Below are positions 1-13,527 of a stretch of 64,000 nt of DNA, one piece after another. A program made the translations under genes and the position numbers. Below the pieces are notes generated by a model. That model was not told where the DNA came from. It did no database searches and saw nothing but the letters and a program-made list of their open reading frames with translations. The stretch's first letter is position 1, and each line of letters starts with the position of its first letter. Source of the stretch: Ophioderma brevispina (Eukaryota; Echinodermata; Ophiuroidea; Amphilepidida; Ophiodermatidae). The stretch spans positions 1 through 64,000 of the forward strand of contig JAMKCH010012760.1 of assembly GCA_023653785.1 (NCBI GenBank), read 5' to 3'.

Positions 1-818
1 CCCTATAAGTGTGCAGAAACAAAAGTGGAATCCAGACAATGCAAACAGTCCACGTCAACCCTGTTGCTATCATTGGTGGATTGTCATTCCATGCCTACGG
101 CCCAAGCCAACAACAAACATATTAACAATCGATTCCTACTGATTCATTGAGCAATATTTTTAATTCATTTAAGAGTATTTCGTGATCAACAGCTGAAAAA
201 GCCTTCTCCCACTTCATATTTTTAACATCATCCTAAACGTTTGGCTTTAAGTTTTGAAATTTGAAAAAGGGTTCGGGTTGGTGTTTTTCAGAGGATATCA
301 TAGAAATTTCTATGGAGGATACCTATTATCATAAACACAAAGAAAGTGCCAATATCGCGAAACTGCACCTTTAATCGAAGACATGGTTTATATAATATCA
401 ACAAAACGATACCTTGTCTTGTGTTTTAAGAGAGGCACGTGACATGCTCAACTCCCATATTTTCCTGGTTTTGCGCGTGATCATTCCACTTACACAAACT
501 TTGCTAGTTGTGACCCCTCCCATTGTCTGATCACTTAAATTATAAGTGCTCTAATGACCTATTAATTAGTGCTAATGACATGCTTTTCCATGTTTTAATA
601 GTTTCAGATATTATATTAAACATGTAATAACTAATCTTCCTGGATGAACGGGATATTTGGTTTCTACACACTGAATATATGGCGATACATGTTGTACATG
701 TATTGTCACTTTACCTGTTTACACCACGATTAAACGTGCTAGTTGCCATGCGCGAGTATGTGGTACTATTTGGGATTACCTTATTGGTAATAGATCGCAT
801 TGACAATACAAATGCATC

Positions 819-1050
819 GTTTAAAGGCGGACTCAGAGATTCGAAATATCTAGTTTTTTGTGTAGTAATTAAAATAGTCAACTAGAACTAAAGATAATCC
901 CCAAAATGCTCATTCCAAAGATCGATTGTACAATATAATCTACGATTTAAAGGCTTACTCAGAGATTTTCGAATACTATTGTTTTTGTGTGTAGTAATTA
1001 AAATAGTCACATAGAGCTAAAGATAATCCCCCAAAATGCTCATTCCAAAG
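819..1050 (+). repeat. Tandem duplication, unit about 100-130 bp
   Basis: Copy 1 at 819-920 and copy 2 at 945-1050 share ACTCAGAGATT, GTGTAGTAATTAAAATAGTC, AAAGATAATCCCC and AAAATGCTCATTCCAAAG. Small differences only. Non-coding. Confidence 0.85.
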
Positions 1051-3639
1051 TTGCAGATACGAATCGATTTGCGTTTTCATGCAGTACACCTTTATGCAGT
1101 AAACAGTGCATAGGTACCGTGTAATACAACATTTCCGGATCCAATTTTTTTAAAACAAGTTGTGATTTTTAATTATATGGGCTCGATTTGGGCTTCGTTA
1201 TTTCACACAGTATTATAATATATAAATCATCTTTAATTTCATCACAATACGAAAACATATAAACCCAAAGGCAACTGTGGCCTATACTGACCCCAGGCAT
1301 GGGAAAGACCATGATACAAACAGCAATACTAATACAACATTAAAAACCTTTGGACGTTTAACACACAACTATACATATAACAAAAAACTAACATAACATG
1401 TTAAATTAATTTGTTCAATTGACCAAAAATTCGTGTCTCGCATTAAAGATGGCATATGAGGAAATAATGGCAGATGTAGAGATGTTGGCCTAGATCACTA
1501 TATGTACCGACGATTTAAGGTTTGTTTTAAAGATACGGTCAAGCATTATGTATATGCAAATAACCCAATTTATTTTGACAATTGAGGCTCCCTCCCCGGG
1601 AAATCACATGAGTCAGCCTTAAACATACAAGTTCACGCATATCGTTTCGCAACCTTTCCAAATATCGTTCAGCCTACTGATTAGTTCGGCTTGGTGTCTT
1701 CACATACATTTACTTATAAAACTACGATTCCATATCAAAAGATCGTGATCACTAGATCACATACAGAATTGTGGAAAGCCATTTCCAATAATACAAGAAA
1801 ACGAGACAGCAAGAAATTCCTTGTGTCATCAGAAGTTCAAAATAACTAGATATTTGTATTTCAAAACACTCTGGTCCGATCTTCTCTACATTAAATCTAT
1901 TATATATGTTAACACTCAATAATGACGAACACTTCGATCGCATCCGCAGCTCGTTATTCCACCCTAACGGTACCAAACACCAGCAAACGCCAATGCACTG
2001 AGTGAGAAAATGCACTAAAGTCCCGGATGTAGCGATTTCGTCATCAAACGAACATGTGGCAGAAATCGCTGGCTGGGCCAGCCACTATGACTTAGCAAAT
2101 CTCAATTCCCTTGGCACAGTTCAGTAAGCTTTCATTCACCAAATGTTTTAGAAAATACACTCCCTGGTTTTTGGGTATGATAATATGATACCCAATACAC
2201 GAGTCAGTTGATGTAATGTCTGTACAAGTACAACCGCCTGAACTGTGTCCTTTGGTTGGATGAACATATTGTCACTCATAGTGAGCGACACCTCCTTAAG
2301 GCGTTATATCTTCAGGTATTAGACTGGGACTCTGGTTCGAGACAACCCGATTTTTTCCGGCTTTTCTCTTTCCCCTCTTCTCCCTTATCCTTCACTCGCT
2401 CCCGGACTACGCTCCCGACTGAACAGATGAGGCGGTAGGGTTAATGAAAAACGTGCGTTGCACGTGTGTGGCTGCGTGAGCTTGTGTGTGTGGAGGAGAA
2501 GCAGAGATCTACCAGAGTGTTAGAGGGAAACCCATTTCCAAGTAATTATTTAGTACTATCATAGTGCCATTTTTGCGCTAACATGAGAAACTGACTTTCT
2601 TCAAAATCACGGAGGAAACCATATCTCAGTTGCTAGTATTCTGATGGGGGTCTATTACGTACTACATGTGCAAATGGAGTAATTCGGTGAATAATGTATA
2701 CCGTCCGTTAATATGCCAATGATCCGCACATCTTTGTCCTAAAGAACCAACGTCGTGTTAGACCTATAGTAGCGGTCAACATTACGGACAAGTGGCCGGT
2801 CGGCTGTAACAAATTCTCCATGCGATATTGTTTTTTTTTATAAGACTGCCTTGATCGTTTTCTTTTGAAGCCATATTCTCTCAATAAGAAACACGAGATG
2901 GGGCCTATCGCTTTATTCGCAATTAACGTCATTACGAAAACACGAAGGCCAGTAGGAGCAATGGCCGCCGATACACTATCCTCCGCTTGTATTCGCGATC
3001 TTTAGCTCTGTTTCTCTAACAGAAAAACAACGTCCATCAATCAGCCCTTAATACCTACAGTAACCTGTATGCGAGGAATAACTTTGTATCTACTTCAAAC
3101 GTTTTTTGAATATCGAGTTTAATTTGCGGATCATATTGATTACACATCCCTACCCATTAGAGAGTGACTAATCAATGGCGATTTTCACTTTCCTCTCTCA
3201 AACGATGGCATTTTTCGGTTAACTTACACTGCGAATCTATTATAGGAGATATCGGATGTACATCGTAGAAGCAATAACACTAAGTCTCAATCGAGGCGCC
3301 AAACCTCTTGTACTAAATAATAATTTCATGGAAACTTAAGCCTTTTAATGATAAATTATAGCATATATCTTTGACAAAGGTTGATTACCGATCATGGTCC
3401 CGAATCTTCATATGAATGTTTTTTTTTCCTCACGTGTAAAGCATACCACCAGAAACATTACAATTTTGATAGTAAAAAAAAATGTGTACTACATTGGCCT
3501 ATAAGGCTAGGCTAGTGTGGATAATAAATGTGGTATCCCACATTTGGAGATGTTTTTGTTCGTAAAATAAAAGTTTTCTTCTGATATATAAATCTCAGTT
3601 TTGATGAGTAAAGTGTCGATTGAGTCACCCACCGATAAG
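1051..3639. other. Non-coding stretch
   Basis: Apart from the possible tRNA-like sequence at 2260-2352 I see no gene or named element here; frames of 60-87 codons are random. Confidence 0.6.
2260..2352 (+). mobile_element. Possible tRNA-like SINE head
   Basis: CTTAAGGCGTTAT resembles a Ser/Leu-type A-box end and, 40 bases on, CTGGTTCGAGACAACCC resembles a B box (GGTTCGANNCC) followed by TTTTTT. A full cloverleaf does not form, so this is not a functional tRNA. Low confidence. Confidence 0.35.
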
Positions 3640-3728
3640 TGCATGCTATACACGAATCCGACGGCGACTATTATCGCCCCTACGCCGTTGGCGGCGCACT
3701 CACCATCCGCCATTACTGGGGGGCATCT
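3640..3728 (+). repeat. Left arm of an inverted pair with 4596-4670
   Basis: CCGCCATTACTGGGGGGCAT at 3708-3727 recurs as its exact complement at 4597-4616; looser matches (CTATACACGA, then TCCG) extend each arm to about 80 bp. No transposase lies between them. Confidence 0.6.
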
Positions 3729-4595
3729 TTTGCATTTCTCGTTATACACCGCGTTTACGTTTTACGTGTTACCACAGCAAAGCGATTAATTTTTGATTAA
3801 GGAAAAGAGTTCTGACTGCAAAAACCAACACTATTTCACTGTTATCCATTGTATATCATCATGGGCGGCTCAGGAAAAAAAATGTAAATTTCTTGGCTGC
3901 ACAAATATCGATAAAAAGTTACAAAAAAATGAAACGAACTGCGTGCGAATTCACTCGCTAATGACACAAATGAAACAATCATCGTATCCATTTCCAGTCT
4001 AAATACCACATTGTAACTCTCCGGTCATTTCCACGTGTACTGATAGTCCGGCTTCACATTCCATTGCACAAACGAGACTAATTTTGTTCAGATCTCCGAA
4101 CATCGATCACATGGCACGGAAGTGTCCTTTCTAGAACACCAACAACCCGCATCGGAAGATGCCACGTTTTTCAGCAAATACGATCGGTCTTTGGGAACTA
4201 TGCAAGTTTTCACGTACACGTAATTATCAACATTCTATTGTTACTTTATTTTTGTCTGATGTTTTTGAAAAAGAATTTTACGAAAAATTATTTTTATCCC
4301 GCGGGCTGTTTTATTACCAATTTTTTAACCGTATTCTAACTATCACGTTAATTTCTCAGTCACGCAAAGTCTGCGAGATAACCTTCAAATTTTACAACAA
4401 CAGTAAGACACTAGCCCTGGAATTCCAGTTTAGGCCAGTCCCTGACATCATCCTTCCATAAATCCATGGAAATAAACGGTGAAATTTGTTAACAATTGCA
4501 AAAAAGGTAGGTTGTAAATTCTTATTATCATGATTGGGCTTATATTCGTTCTGTTAAGCAATATGCGCGTGTGTGTACTGTGTGTTTGGTGCCCG

Positions 4596-4670
4596 GGATG
4601 CCCCCCAGTAATGGCGGCGACGTAGAGGGTGTCCTTTCGAGGCTTTCCCGGCGGATCGTGTATAGTTAGG
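4596..4670 (-). repeat. Right arm of the inverted pair with 3640-3728
   Basis: GATGCCCCCCAGTAATGGCG, then GGATCGTGTATAG, inverted relative to the left arm. Confidence 0.6.
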
Positions 4671-5180
4671 GAGTTTGCCAAGTTGTATTCATTTAATCAA
4701 GAATTTCAATGTTTGGGCGGCATAATAGACAAATGGACAAATTGAGAATGAATTTGTGCATTGTCTATAATGATGAAAAATTTAAATGATGTCACCATGC
4801 ATTATAAGAATATTCAATAGCAATGGTCGATTGTACTCTTCATATTGGAGGTTTTCACAACCCTTAGCGTGTTCCATGCACTTCCCAAAATTCGCTTCTT
4901 AAACATCCCCAATATTCAGTCTTTCACACTGATTCACGATGGTAAACCATGTTAATCCTCGTTTTTCTAATCTGCTACTACATTGCTCATGAAAAAGAGC
5001 TTCTTATATAATAAGGAATTCCATGAGAAAGATCTCAACTTCCTTGGGATGACACAAAGGCATATTTATCTAGATGCGTAGATCTTGTTTTAGTTGATAA
5101 ATTTCAACTTTCAATTCTGGCTGAATATAATTTATGACTGATTATTATTAGGCCTGAATATTTTGATATGCTTTTATCCC

Positions 5181-5350
5181 TTACGTCCCTAGAGGAAAAT
5201 GACTACCAACCTGACTATCACCGCAAAAAGGAGGTTTCGTTATTTTTCTTGTTAGATCTAGGAGCATTTTCCACTAAACACAAGGTAGGGGTCCGCTCCG
5301 TCATTTCTTAAAAGTGGGGAAAATGGCATTTTAGGGATTTAAGGGTTATA
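5181..5350 (+). repeat. Interspersed repeat, forward copy
   Basis: CTTACGTCCCTAGAGGAAAA…ACCGCAAAAAGGAGG…CGCTCCGTCATTTC…AATGGCATTTTAGGGATTTA. An inverted copy is at 28935-29102. Confidence 0.7.
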
Positions 5351-5669
5351 TTATGTGCAGCGAGATGAGAAAAAATGAACTAAAACTCCTTTCATGCGTT
5401 ATTCACCATGCAACGTCAACCCTATCTAATCAATCAACTTGATATTTTTTCTTTTCAACACTTCCTTCAGATCCCGGGCACGACAATGGGAACTCTGATA
5501 ATACCAATAGCAAGGATCTGATTGTCCGGCGTACTCATAGTCCGGGAACAATGGTGAACAATAGGGCAATCGATTCAGTTGACTCTTTACGCAACATTAG
5601 TTTCACGCTTTCATCTGCTTTCACACCGGTGTTTTCAATTTTTGTTCTTTAAGATTTTATACGTGTTGC

Positions 5670-6005
5670 GTAACGGATAAATGGGCGGTCGCGTGATCAT
5701 AAGACCATTGTAAATCGTGAGTTCGAGCCCCGCTGCAGTCAACTTGTTTGTATCCCTGGCAAAATACTTAATCGCACTTGGCGCCTCGAAGACCCAAGCG
5801 GAATCTGGGGAGCTGTTACAATCTAAGTGTTGATAGGGATGTGCGCTTGGCCAGCAGCCACCAATAGAAACTACTGATTATGATGTTGACGATTTCCTGA
5901 TGACAACATAATAATAATAATAATAACAATAATAAAATAGCAACAGCGCTTTATCTACTTTGTTAAAGGCGCTACATAAATCTCAATTTTTTTTTATTAT
6001 TATTA
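5670..6005 (+). mobile_element. tRNA-derived SINE with A/T-rich microsatellite tail
   Basis: A tRNA-like head at about 5680-5733 carries an RNA polymerase III B box (GAGTTCGAGCCCC at 5721-5733) preceded by a degenerate A-box region (GGGCGGTCGCGTGATCAT). The body follows, then AATAATAATA repeats, and a tail GCGCTACATAAATCTCAA before T9/ATT repeats. The tail 'GCGCTA(C/T)A(C/T)AAAT' is shared in form with 33440-33476, and is a common LINE/SINE 3' end in invertebrate deuterostomes. Confidence 0.7.
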
Positions 6006-7104
6006 CTTTGGTAAATATTACTCCGGTATATGAATACTTGCTTTTGCGAAAGTAGCCCTTATTAAATTTACAATAGACCCCACATTACATGGATGCCACC
6101 CATCATGCCCATTGAGAATGAGTGTAACTTTAAAACGTTTAGAAAAACATGGAGAGAACGGGCAACACAAGGAGAACATTAGTTCCTTCAATGAAAGGAA
6201 CTACTTTCAACATTGACATGTATGTGTGAAACCATAAGAATGGGCAAGTCTTCGTTTTAAGTTCTACATGTTAAAAAGAGGCATGTTTTACTACCTGTGG
6301 AGCATAACCTCTTATCTAACAAAAATTATAAAATCTGTTAAACAACCTTATTTTTTTACTCACAAAAGAATTGACCACGTAATGAATTTCGGCTGTGCAC
6401 CAGACATCAGCATTCTTATAAAATGTCCTGAATAATTCTATCTGGACTTTAACATTTAATTTCAAGGTTATTACAACTATCTACTACGTAATATGTTCCA
6501 TCGTGTGTATCTGTACGAACGCATTTTGGTCTTTACTGTCTTGATGGAATGAGGTACTTGAAATATATTTTCAATGTATTTTGAAGTGTTTTTAAAGTTT
6601 TGAATGTTGGTGATTTGAAATGCAATAGTTTGAACACTGGGCAGAGAGATATCATTGCTTTAGTTATCGTAGAATTACTTATTATTTATTGATTCATTGG
6701 TAATAAAGGTCAATACATAGCAATCATAGACATATAAAACATACTCAACAGTATGGTTTTACACATTGAAAAATTGATATATTGCAAAACAGTACATGTC
6801 CATGCAATTGATCCAGGCAATAAAAAAACCCAGCGGCTGATTGGATTGCCTTGATGTCCACTAAAACCTGGAGATAATGTGATGACATAATTAAAAACAG
6901 GGGTGAACGGTCTTTGTTGTTCAATTGAGGCAAGGAATATTTGAATTGACATTAATGGACAGATAGAACTGGGGAGTGCTAAGAAATTTGATTGCTAATA
7001 TTAAAGATCAGGGTGTCTTATTAAGTAAGAATACGCCGGGTGCCACCTCGACACCCTTGGGCAATTTGAGGTATGAGGTCATAGGTCACATAAAGGGATT
7101 GAAT

Positions 7105-7655
7105 TTAAAGCAATATTAGCACATTTTTTGAAGAGCGCCCCCAATTTTTCAAAAATTTGGAGATTTTTACACGATTGCATTGGTAACTGGCAAGTAAACT
7201 ATACCTGTGAATGGTTAGGCTCGAAAATGTCTGTGTCACAAACGAAGGAATTTTGTACTCGAATAATTATTATCGGGGATCCCCGATAATAATACAACGG
7301 CTGCTGGAAACGGCCTTCCAATGTGAAATAGCCGGGAAATAGCCGCCATTTACGTGTCTACTTCTCCTCCATTGTGTTCTAAAGTTCAGGCCAGCCAAGT
7401 TAGAGGTTATTTTCTCGAGAGGTGGCACTCTATTTAATCAGGACGGACATAAACGTAGCATTTCCAGCTCTGCCGTTGAGTCCATCTGGGATCCCAATTC
7501 TAATTACAAAATCGCTTATTTTGTGATAAATACGCATTCTTTAGCAATCTCGTTCGCAGGTATAGGTTTCCTGGGACAATTACCAACGTACCGTGCAAAA
7601 ATATCAAATTTTGAAAATTGGGGGTACTTCAAAAAAAGGGCTAATATTGCTTTAA
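7105..7655. mobile_element. TTAA-flanked MITE, copy 1
   Basis: A 543-bp element bounded by TTAA on both sides (7105-7108, 7652-7655). The ends are inverted: AGCAATATTAGCACATTTTT on the left and the complement of AGGGCTAATATTGCT on the right, with arms extending about 80-90 bp (…GCGCCCCCAATTTTTC…). Near its middle is a palindrome, TTATCGGGGATCCCCGATAA (7269-7288). No transposase ORF is seen. TTAA targets are typical of piggyBac, but the terminal bases are not the usual CCC, so superfamily is inferred. Copy 2 is at 31.7 kb. Confidence 0.75.
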
Positions 7656-8182
7656 AAAATCGTAATCACGAGTTCTTCCTCCAGTCCAAAGGTGTAAAAA
7701 ATGCAAGATCCGTAGGATGCCTAATCAAAGAGGGTATAGGTCAAAATAGGTCAAAGGATTAAAAAATAGTTCGTACATCCTAAACTTCAAAATTATTTTA
7801 AATGCTTCAGTGTAATAAGAATAAGAATGTTTTATTCATTTTGAAAAATCATAAAAAGCAAAAGAAAGGTCAAAGGTTATATCCACGTATTACGATTCAA
7901 GAATAGTTAAAGACACATAATCAACAGGGTTAAGTTGTGCCATATTATACTTAAGGTGTATCTTAGATAACAAAGTATACCTTTTTCAGAATCTTGTGTC
8001 ACGTGTCCACGACAGATACGAAAAACGGTAAGGAGTTAAAATTTCAATCCCAAAAGAGTGAAACTCTTGTAAAACACTCCAAAATGACCCGAGGTTTGTA
8101 ATGTAAAAGAGTGAATTCCACTAAAAAGAATAAAAATCACTCCAAAAAAGAGTGAAAATCAAAACTTTTCACATTAAATTAG

Positions 8183-8247
8183 TCAAGAACTCCTAGTACA
8201 ATTTGAATCCATTTGTGATTATAAAGTCTAATCTTTTTCTGCATGTC
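8183..8247 (+). repeat. Interspersed repeat shared with 44797-44872
   Basis: CAAGAACTCCTAGTA…TTTGAATCCATTTGTGATTA…TCTGCATGT, preceded at 8040-8160 by an array of AAGAGTGAAA and CACTCCAAAA motifs in both orientations. Confidence 0.6.
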
Positions 8248-9177
8248 GTTTATTATACTTCGGCCCGTCGAGGCAGAACACATAATTAAACTAACTAAGC
8301 CAAGTGGCTAACAGTATACCAAACCTAACCCCTGAAAATTGCACTAAATTCACATGCCAATTATTATGGCAGACAATACATTTACACTTTCACAGAAAAG
8401 AGATCCATGTCAATCTTTATTCTTCTATCGATATCAGTTGAAACACACGCTTGAAAAAGACACTTCAACGTCCAACCAAACCACCACCGAAGTACATAAA
8501 GTGATGCAAAATATTCCAGAGATGACACAGAATGTATAATGTATAATAATGACCAAAGCCAAATAAGATGAAGAAAAAGTTCCACCTAATGTAAATAATG
8601 TATTTAGTTTAACTCCACGCAATTAAGTGCAATTTTCAATTAACCTATGAGTCTCAAGGGATGTAAATACAACACTAACACTAAAAACGTGGATTTCAAG
8701 GGGAACAACATAATAATAAAACTATAGTTGTAAGTATAAAATACTAAGACTTATAGTTCTCACAGTCCTAAGTTAAAATTTACATTTTATAGTGCAATTT
8801 TAGAACTACCATGTTTTTATAGATGTCATTATTTCACTCCGCCCATATGAATTTTAATTAAGTTTTAATTACATACATTATTAGTAATTGGATGACACAC
8901 TGTGATTATATGTGGACAAAACTTTTTATTTAGAAACAATATACTCACATTACAAAAACCTACACGCATGACTCTAAAATAATTACTTTTTCTCAACGGT
9001 CATACGTTGTAACCAACGTGCCGTGTACATCTACTCATATGAGGCAATTTAAAACCAGATCAATCGTGTGATCGATTCCAAATGATTTCAAGAATATTTT
9101 AGCCTTTAGTTGAGCTTTACCTACACAGTGGTACGGGGGGCATCTAGAATGAACCGACGACAGTGTTAGCTGCATTG

Positions 9178-10085
9178 ACGGATATGGCAAGCTAAAAAGG
9201 TTTGAAAACAATTCGGATGTTCCGGTGGGAGGTGGCAGTTTGTGGCAATTTCTGGAACAAGGATGCTGACATTACTGCCAGCATTTACCAAACTTGAAAA
9301 GCATGTTGTCATCAGCTCACAGACCATTGCTATTGTATATGTGCTAATCCCAAAAAAAAAAAAAAAAAAAATTAAACTTTTAATCAGCAGGGTTGATTAA
9401 ACTTTTAATCAGCAGGGTTGATTAAAATTTTACTCCACTGTTGATTAAAATTTTACACTTTAGAGGAGTAGAAGCTTTAGTCTATCAGGTTGAGTAAAGT
9501 TTAATCAGCTGGAAGGGTTGTTCCCTTTTTAACATCCAAACGATTAAAATTTTACCACTAGAAGAGTAAAAATATTTAAGAGTGTATGTCGCAAAAACAT
9601 GCTAGATACACTGTAAATTCTGTCAGGGATGTGAACACCTTGCTTTTCTGTTCCAGAAATTGCCACAAACTGTACTCTTCCTGTTTTTACTGTTTTTACA
9701 GAATGTAAACATCCAAATTGTTTTCAAACTCGTGGAAGTGATTTCAGTAAGGGTCCTTTTCATTATGTCATTTTTTTTCATGCCATTATGTCCCTTTAAG
9801 CAACGCTTTGCTAATAAAAGCAACGCGTTGCTTAGAGAACCAATCAGAAAAGAGAAAGCAACGCGTGGCAAATGAACAACCAATCAGGAAGGTGAATAAG
9901 CAACGCGTTTCTAATGAAAGCAACGTGTTGTTAATGAAAGCAACGCGTGGCTTTAAGCACTGTCGGAAAGCAACGCGTTTTTTTTTGTTGTTGTTTTTTT
10001 TTTTGTGCGTTTTTTTTTTTTTTTTTTTTACTTTTCTGATCGCGTTGTGAGCAATACGTTATGACCTTTTTAGCTTGCCATATAC
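9178..10085. mobile_element. Composite foldback element carrying a motif array
   Basis: Left arm (ATATGGCAAGCTAAAAAGG at 9182, then TTTGAAAACAATTCGGATG and CAGTTTGTGGCAATTTCTGG) is matched inverted by 9645-9740 and, after a 320-bp interruption, by CCTTTTTAGCTTGCCATAT at 10064-10082. The interruption holds the AGCAACGCGT array and long T runs. The spacer between the arms holds A20 and three-fold TTTTAATCAGCAGGGTTGAT repeats. Confidence 0.6.
9798..9980 (+). repeat. AGCAACGCGT motif array
   Basis: Seven copies of AGCAACG(C/T)(G/T)T, starting near 9799, 9819, 9857, 9899, 9919, 9939 and 9969. Several are half-palindromic (AAGCAACGCGTTGCTT at 9818-9833). CCAATCA occurs twice between them. AT-rich flanks follow (T runs at 9978-10030). 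Confidence 0.75.
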
Positions 10086-10089
10086 GGAA

Positions 10090-13000
10090 TAAACCGTAAG
10101 TGCATAGTGAAATTCACCATTGCTATATGCCTATGTCCTGTAAACTGTAAGGAAAAATAGACATGCTTAAGTAAACCACATTACAATCATTTCCACTTAT
10201 TTGAAAATTATTCGGATGTTTACATTGGATGACAAGAGAAATGAAAACTCGACTGCTGGTTGGTGCGATTGACATCAATGGCACCTGGTGCACCTGGCAA
10301 TGCACCTGGCAGACAACCCACATACCATGCATACCATTGCTTTTGTTTTCTATGACATATTTAAAAGTATTGATCTGACAGGTGCTAGGTGCAAAACTGC
10401 AATAACACTTCAACTGTACTGTACCAGCTATGACGGAATGTATTGCTTATTTTTTTAGTAAAATCAGAAATACAACTGTAGATATTCTTTTTTCAAATAA
10501 GTTGAAGTGAATGTAATATTGCGTTTTCTTTATTTAAAAAATAAGCTCGATATCGGCCTGTGCGAAGATACCTGAATGTTGTTTTGTTATGAAACAAATC
10601 TCAGGAGCTAGGCAAAAATATACCCAAGATTCATTGATCTGCTGAAAATTTGAACGGTTGAAGAATTTACTAAATTTCCTAAAATTGTAGCTATGGAGCT
10701 AAAATTTGTTAGTTTTACTGCAAAGAATGTGTCTTAAAAAGTGAAACTTACTTGAACAGTGTCTAAAGAACTGAAGAAGAGGCGCGAGCTGGGGGGTCTT
10801 GACCAAATTACATACCCGTATTGCTATTTTAGGTCAGTGTCCCATCCCATACATTTCTTGTGACTCTGTCACTCTCATATGAGCAGTATACAGATTACAT
10901 AAGCTATATACATGAATAATACATACTACATACAAATGCATACACTAATCTTACGAAGTAAATAACCATTTTTTCAAGTGTAAATGATTTCATGTAGTTA
11001 TCAAATAAGAGAATGCCATTAAACGTGTTAAAGTCATCTTCACAATATTCCTGTAAGTAGCAACAGTCTTTATCCATAATGAAATCTAAAAAATGATTGA
11101 CATTTTCTGACATTAAGACTAACTAAACTTAATCTTCCAGGTAAATGGGCTGTATGAAATAGGCAAGCAAGAGGGTGGCTCTAAATTTGTTAAAAGATGA
11201 AATTTTAAATTAAGGAACAGGGAAATATTTTTTTTGTATCGCTGCTGAAAGTGTACCTTTTTTAAAAGCATCAACTGTATAAAATAAGTCAGCAAATAGT
11301 TCTGCCATTTAATCTTCCCTATGTTTAAGTTATGTTTATACAAAAAAAGACACAATTGTCCATTATGCGATACTAGCATCTTCTATATATAAAAAAATCA
11401 CTGCCCCATAAACAGTAATAGAAAACGTTGGGTGCCAGTTACAAGTACCATCATTTTATGATGATATAAGGAGACCAGGACTTTCAAGTAAGTTACAACA
11501 ACAATGAAATCGGCTAAAGACTTTTCCAAACGAGAGAGTACGTGTAAGGTCTTGCAGAAGTGTTGATAGTTTCATGTCCACTCTTATCCAGGCTACACCG
11601 ATGATAAGCCAATGCTTAGGATATGTAGGACACGACACCTCTAATCACAGTACAGCGTTGATATCTATAGTTTACTAGAGTTCACAGGCTCTTAATGGGA
11701 CGATATGTCTAGTGAAATCAACCTATTGACTAAAACACTACTTCATCCCCCACCCATTACTTCACCATTTGATAGTCTTGTTTTCTTTCCTCATCGTACT
11801 CTTTCAGATTGTCTTTGACTTGGCGACCTAAAAACCTCCTGATAGGCGGTTAACAACTGAAGGGTCGTACAGACATTGCTGAACAACGGTGCAGGTAAAA
11901 CGCCTGCGGGAGAACACTGGGTAAACATAGCGAATGTCACTTTCTCTCGCAACCTCTCCTGTCCAGTGTAGATACATAGTCGAGCTGACAGTTCACTAGC
12001 TGTCTCTTTAAGTGCTGATAGCTGCATTCATCTTTACTGAAAATTTCAGTAGCGCGCGCTCGCAGACTACAGTTGATGCAATCGGAAGGGCAACCTATTA
12101 TACAGTACATGCACTTCTTACTTGGTCTTTTAAGAACTGCTGGACCATTGCTCGTGCTATCAGTCATCTGTCATGTCCGTATGTCATACTTCACATAATG
12201 ATGTTTTAATTTTACGTATTAAATCGGTGAAAGTTACAACCATATTAAATTTTCTTAGCAAGCAAGATTTTTTTTTCAGATTGAGACTATACGATATGAG
12301 ATAAAGCGTGAATGGCGGTCACCTGTGCATGACGCCCTGCGGTTGTAGGCGAAGAGAGAGAAAATAGTCTTGATAGTTCACCACGTCACTTCACCTGAAT
12401 AACATCAGGATCTGACGGGGTTACCTAAACCTCTTTTTTGCTACACCACATGTTTTGTATACGTATAAGATATACCAATATGGACTATATATGCTGTCAT
12501 TTATGTTAACTTTAACTTAAAAAGACCGCGAAGAGTGGATTTCCCATTTTCTGGACAACATGTTCACGGTGATGATTTTAAAGGAGTATTTCGTAATCCC
12601 CCAGACTTACCTAAAAAGTAGGGATTTTTATATCACCTGAATCATTTGCCTAAGTATAGCATGTGTTCCTAATCATACGTGCAAATTCGGTCTGCTCTCG
12701 AAGATATTCGTAATGTTGTGTTTATTCCATTAAATGTACTTTTTATTCCATGTAAGCTTTACTTTTGTCAGTGTACGCCAGGTCATGATATTAATGATAT
12801 TTATACATTTCACCTTTCCGATATACTAGAGTTGGAGATTTGCAAACTATTATTTACCTTTCTTACATTTCTTCAGACCTCATGTATCAGATCATAAACC
12901 ATAACATAAAGTGAAGCAATATTCCTGTAAATAAAGGCTCAGTTGTATTTTGCTTCGACATTTATTCTATCAGGAATTTGTTTGACTTGAACACCCCAAA

Positions 13001-13520
13001 GAAGATGTATTTTAACACCATACAAGTGAAAGCATGCCAACCTCTGGGAATTATATTCATGGGTAAATTCCAAGTAGGGGAAAAACAAAAACACTAATGT
13101 CATATGTCATATTATGGGTATCATTTTGAAGGGTATTGAAATCACTCAATGTAGTAATTGTTCTGAAGTTATACTACCCCAGGACGCCGTCTAATACTGC
13201 ATGAATACAAACAAGGGGCTTTCATAATGAAAGCTAACTTGTAAAAAAGGAGGGTTCTTTGGCTAAGTGAAGGTATAGTTTTGGTATAATTTCTCGAAGA
13301 ATTTTGCATACAATTGTTGAAAATGTGAACTGAGATATTTATTATTGTCACTGAACTCACGGAGATGGTAGAGGTAAAACTCTCGGGAATACAGTGTATC
13401 CCCAAGGAAGATTTCAGTTCTTATTTTGTGAAAGTAGATCTGAACTCTTCTACTTCTTTGGCGGACCCAAGGTAAGGAGAAACACAATGTATTCATATGG
13501 GTGCTTTCCACGGGAGTCAC
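10090..13520. other. Non-coding stretch
   Basis: No supported gene. A cluster of GGTGCACCTGG-type words lies at 10277-10310. Overlapping frames of up to 103 codons on both strands show no domain. Confidence 0.6.
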
Positions 13521-13527
13521 TACAATA

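Noticed and set aside
2260..2352. Functional tRNA gene
   Set aside because: Box-like words exist but no acceptor stem or anticodon arm pairs; kept only as a weak SINE candidate.
4159..4461. 100-codon open frame between the inverted arms at 3.7 and 4.6 kb
   Set aside because: Would be a candidate transposase but has no catalytic motif or similarity I can name.
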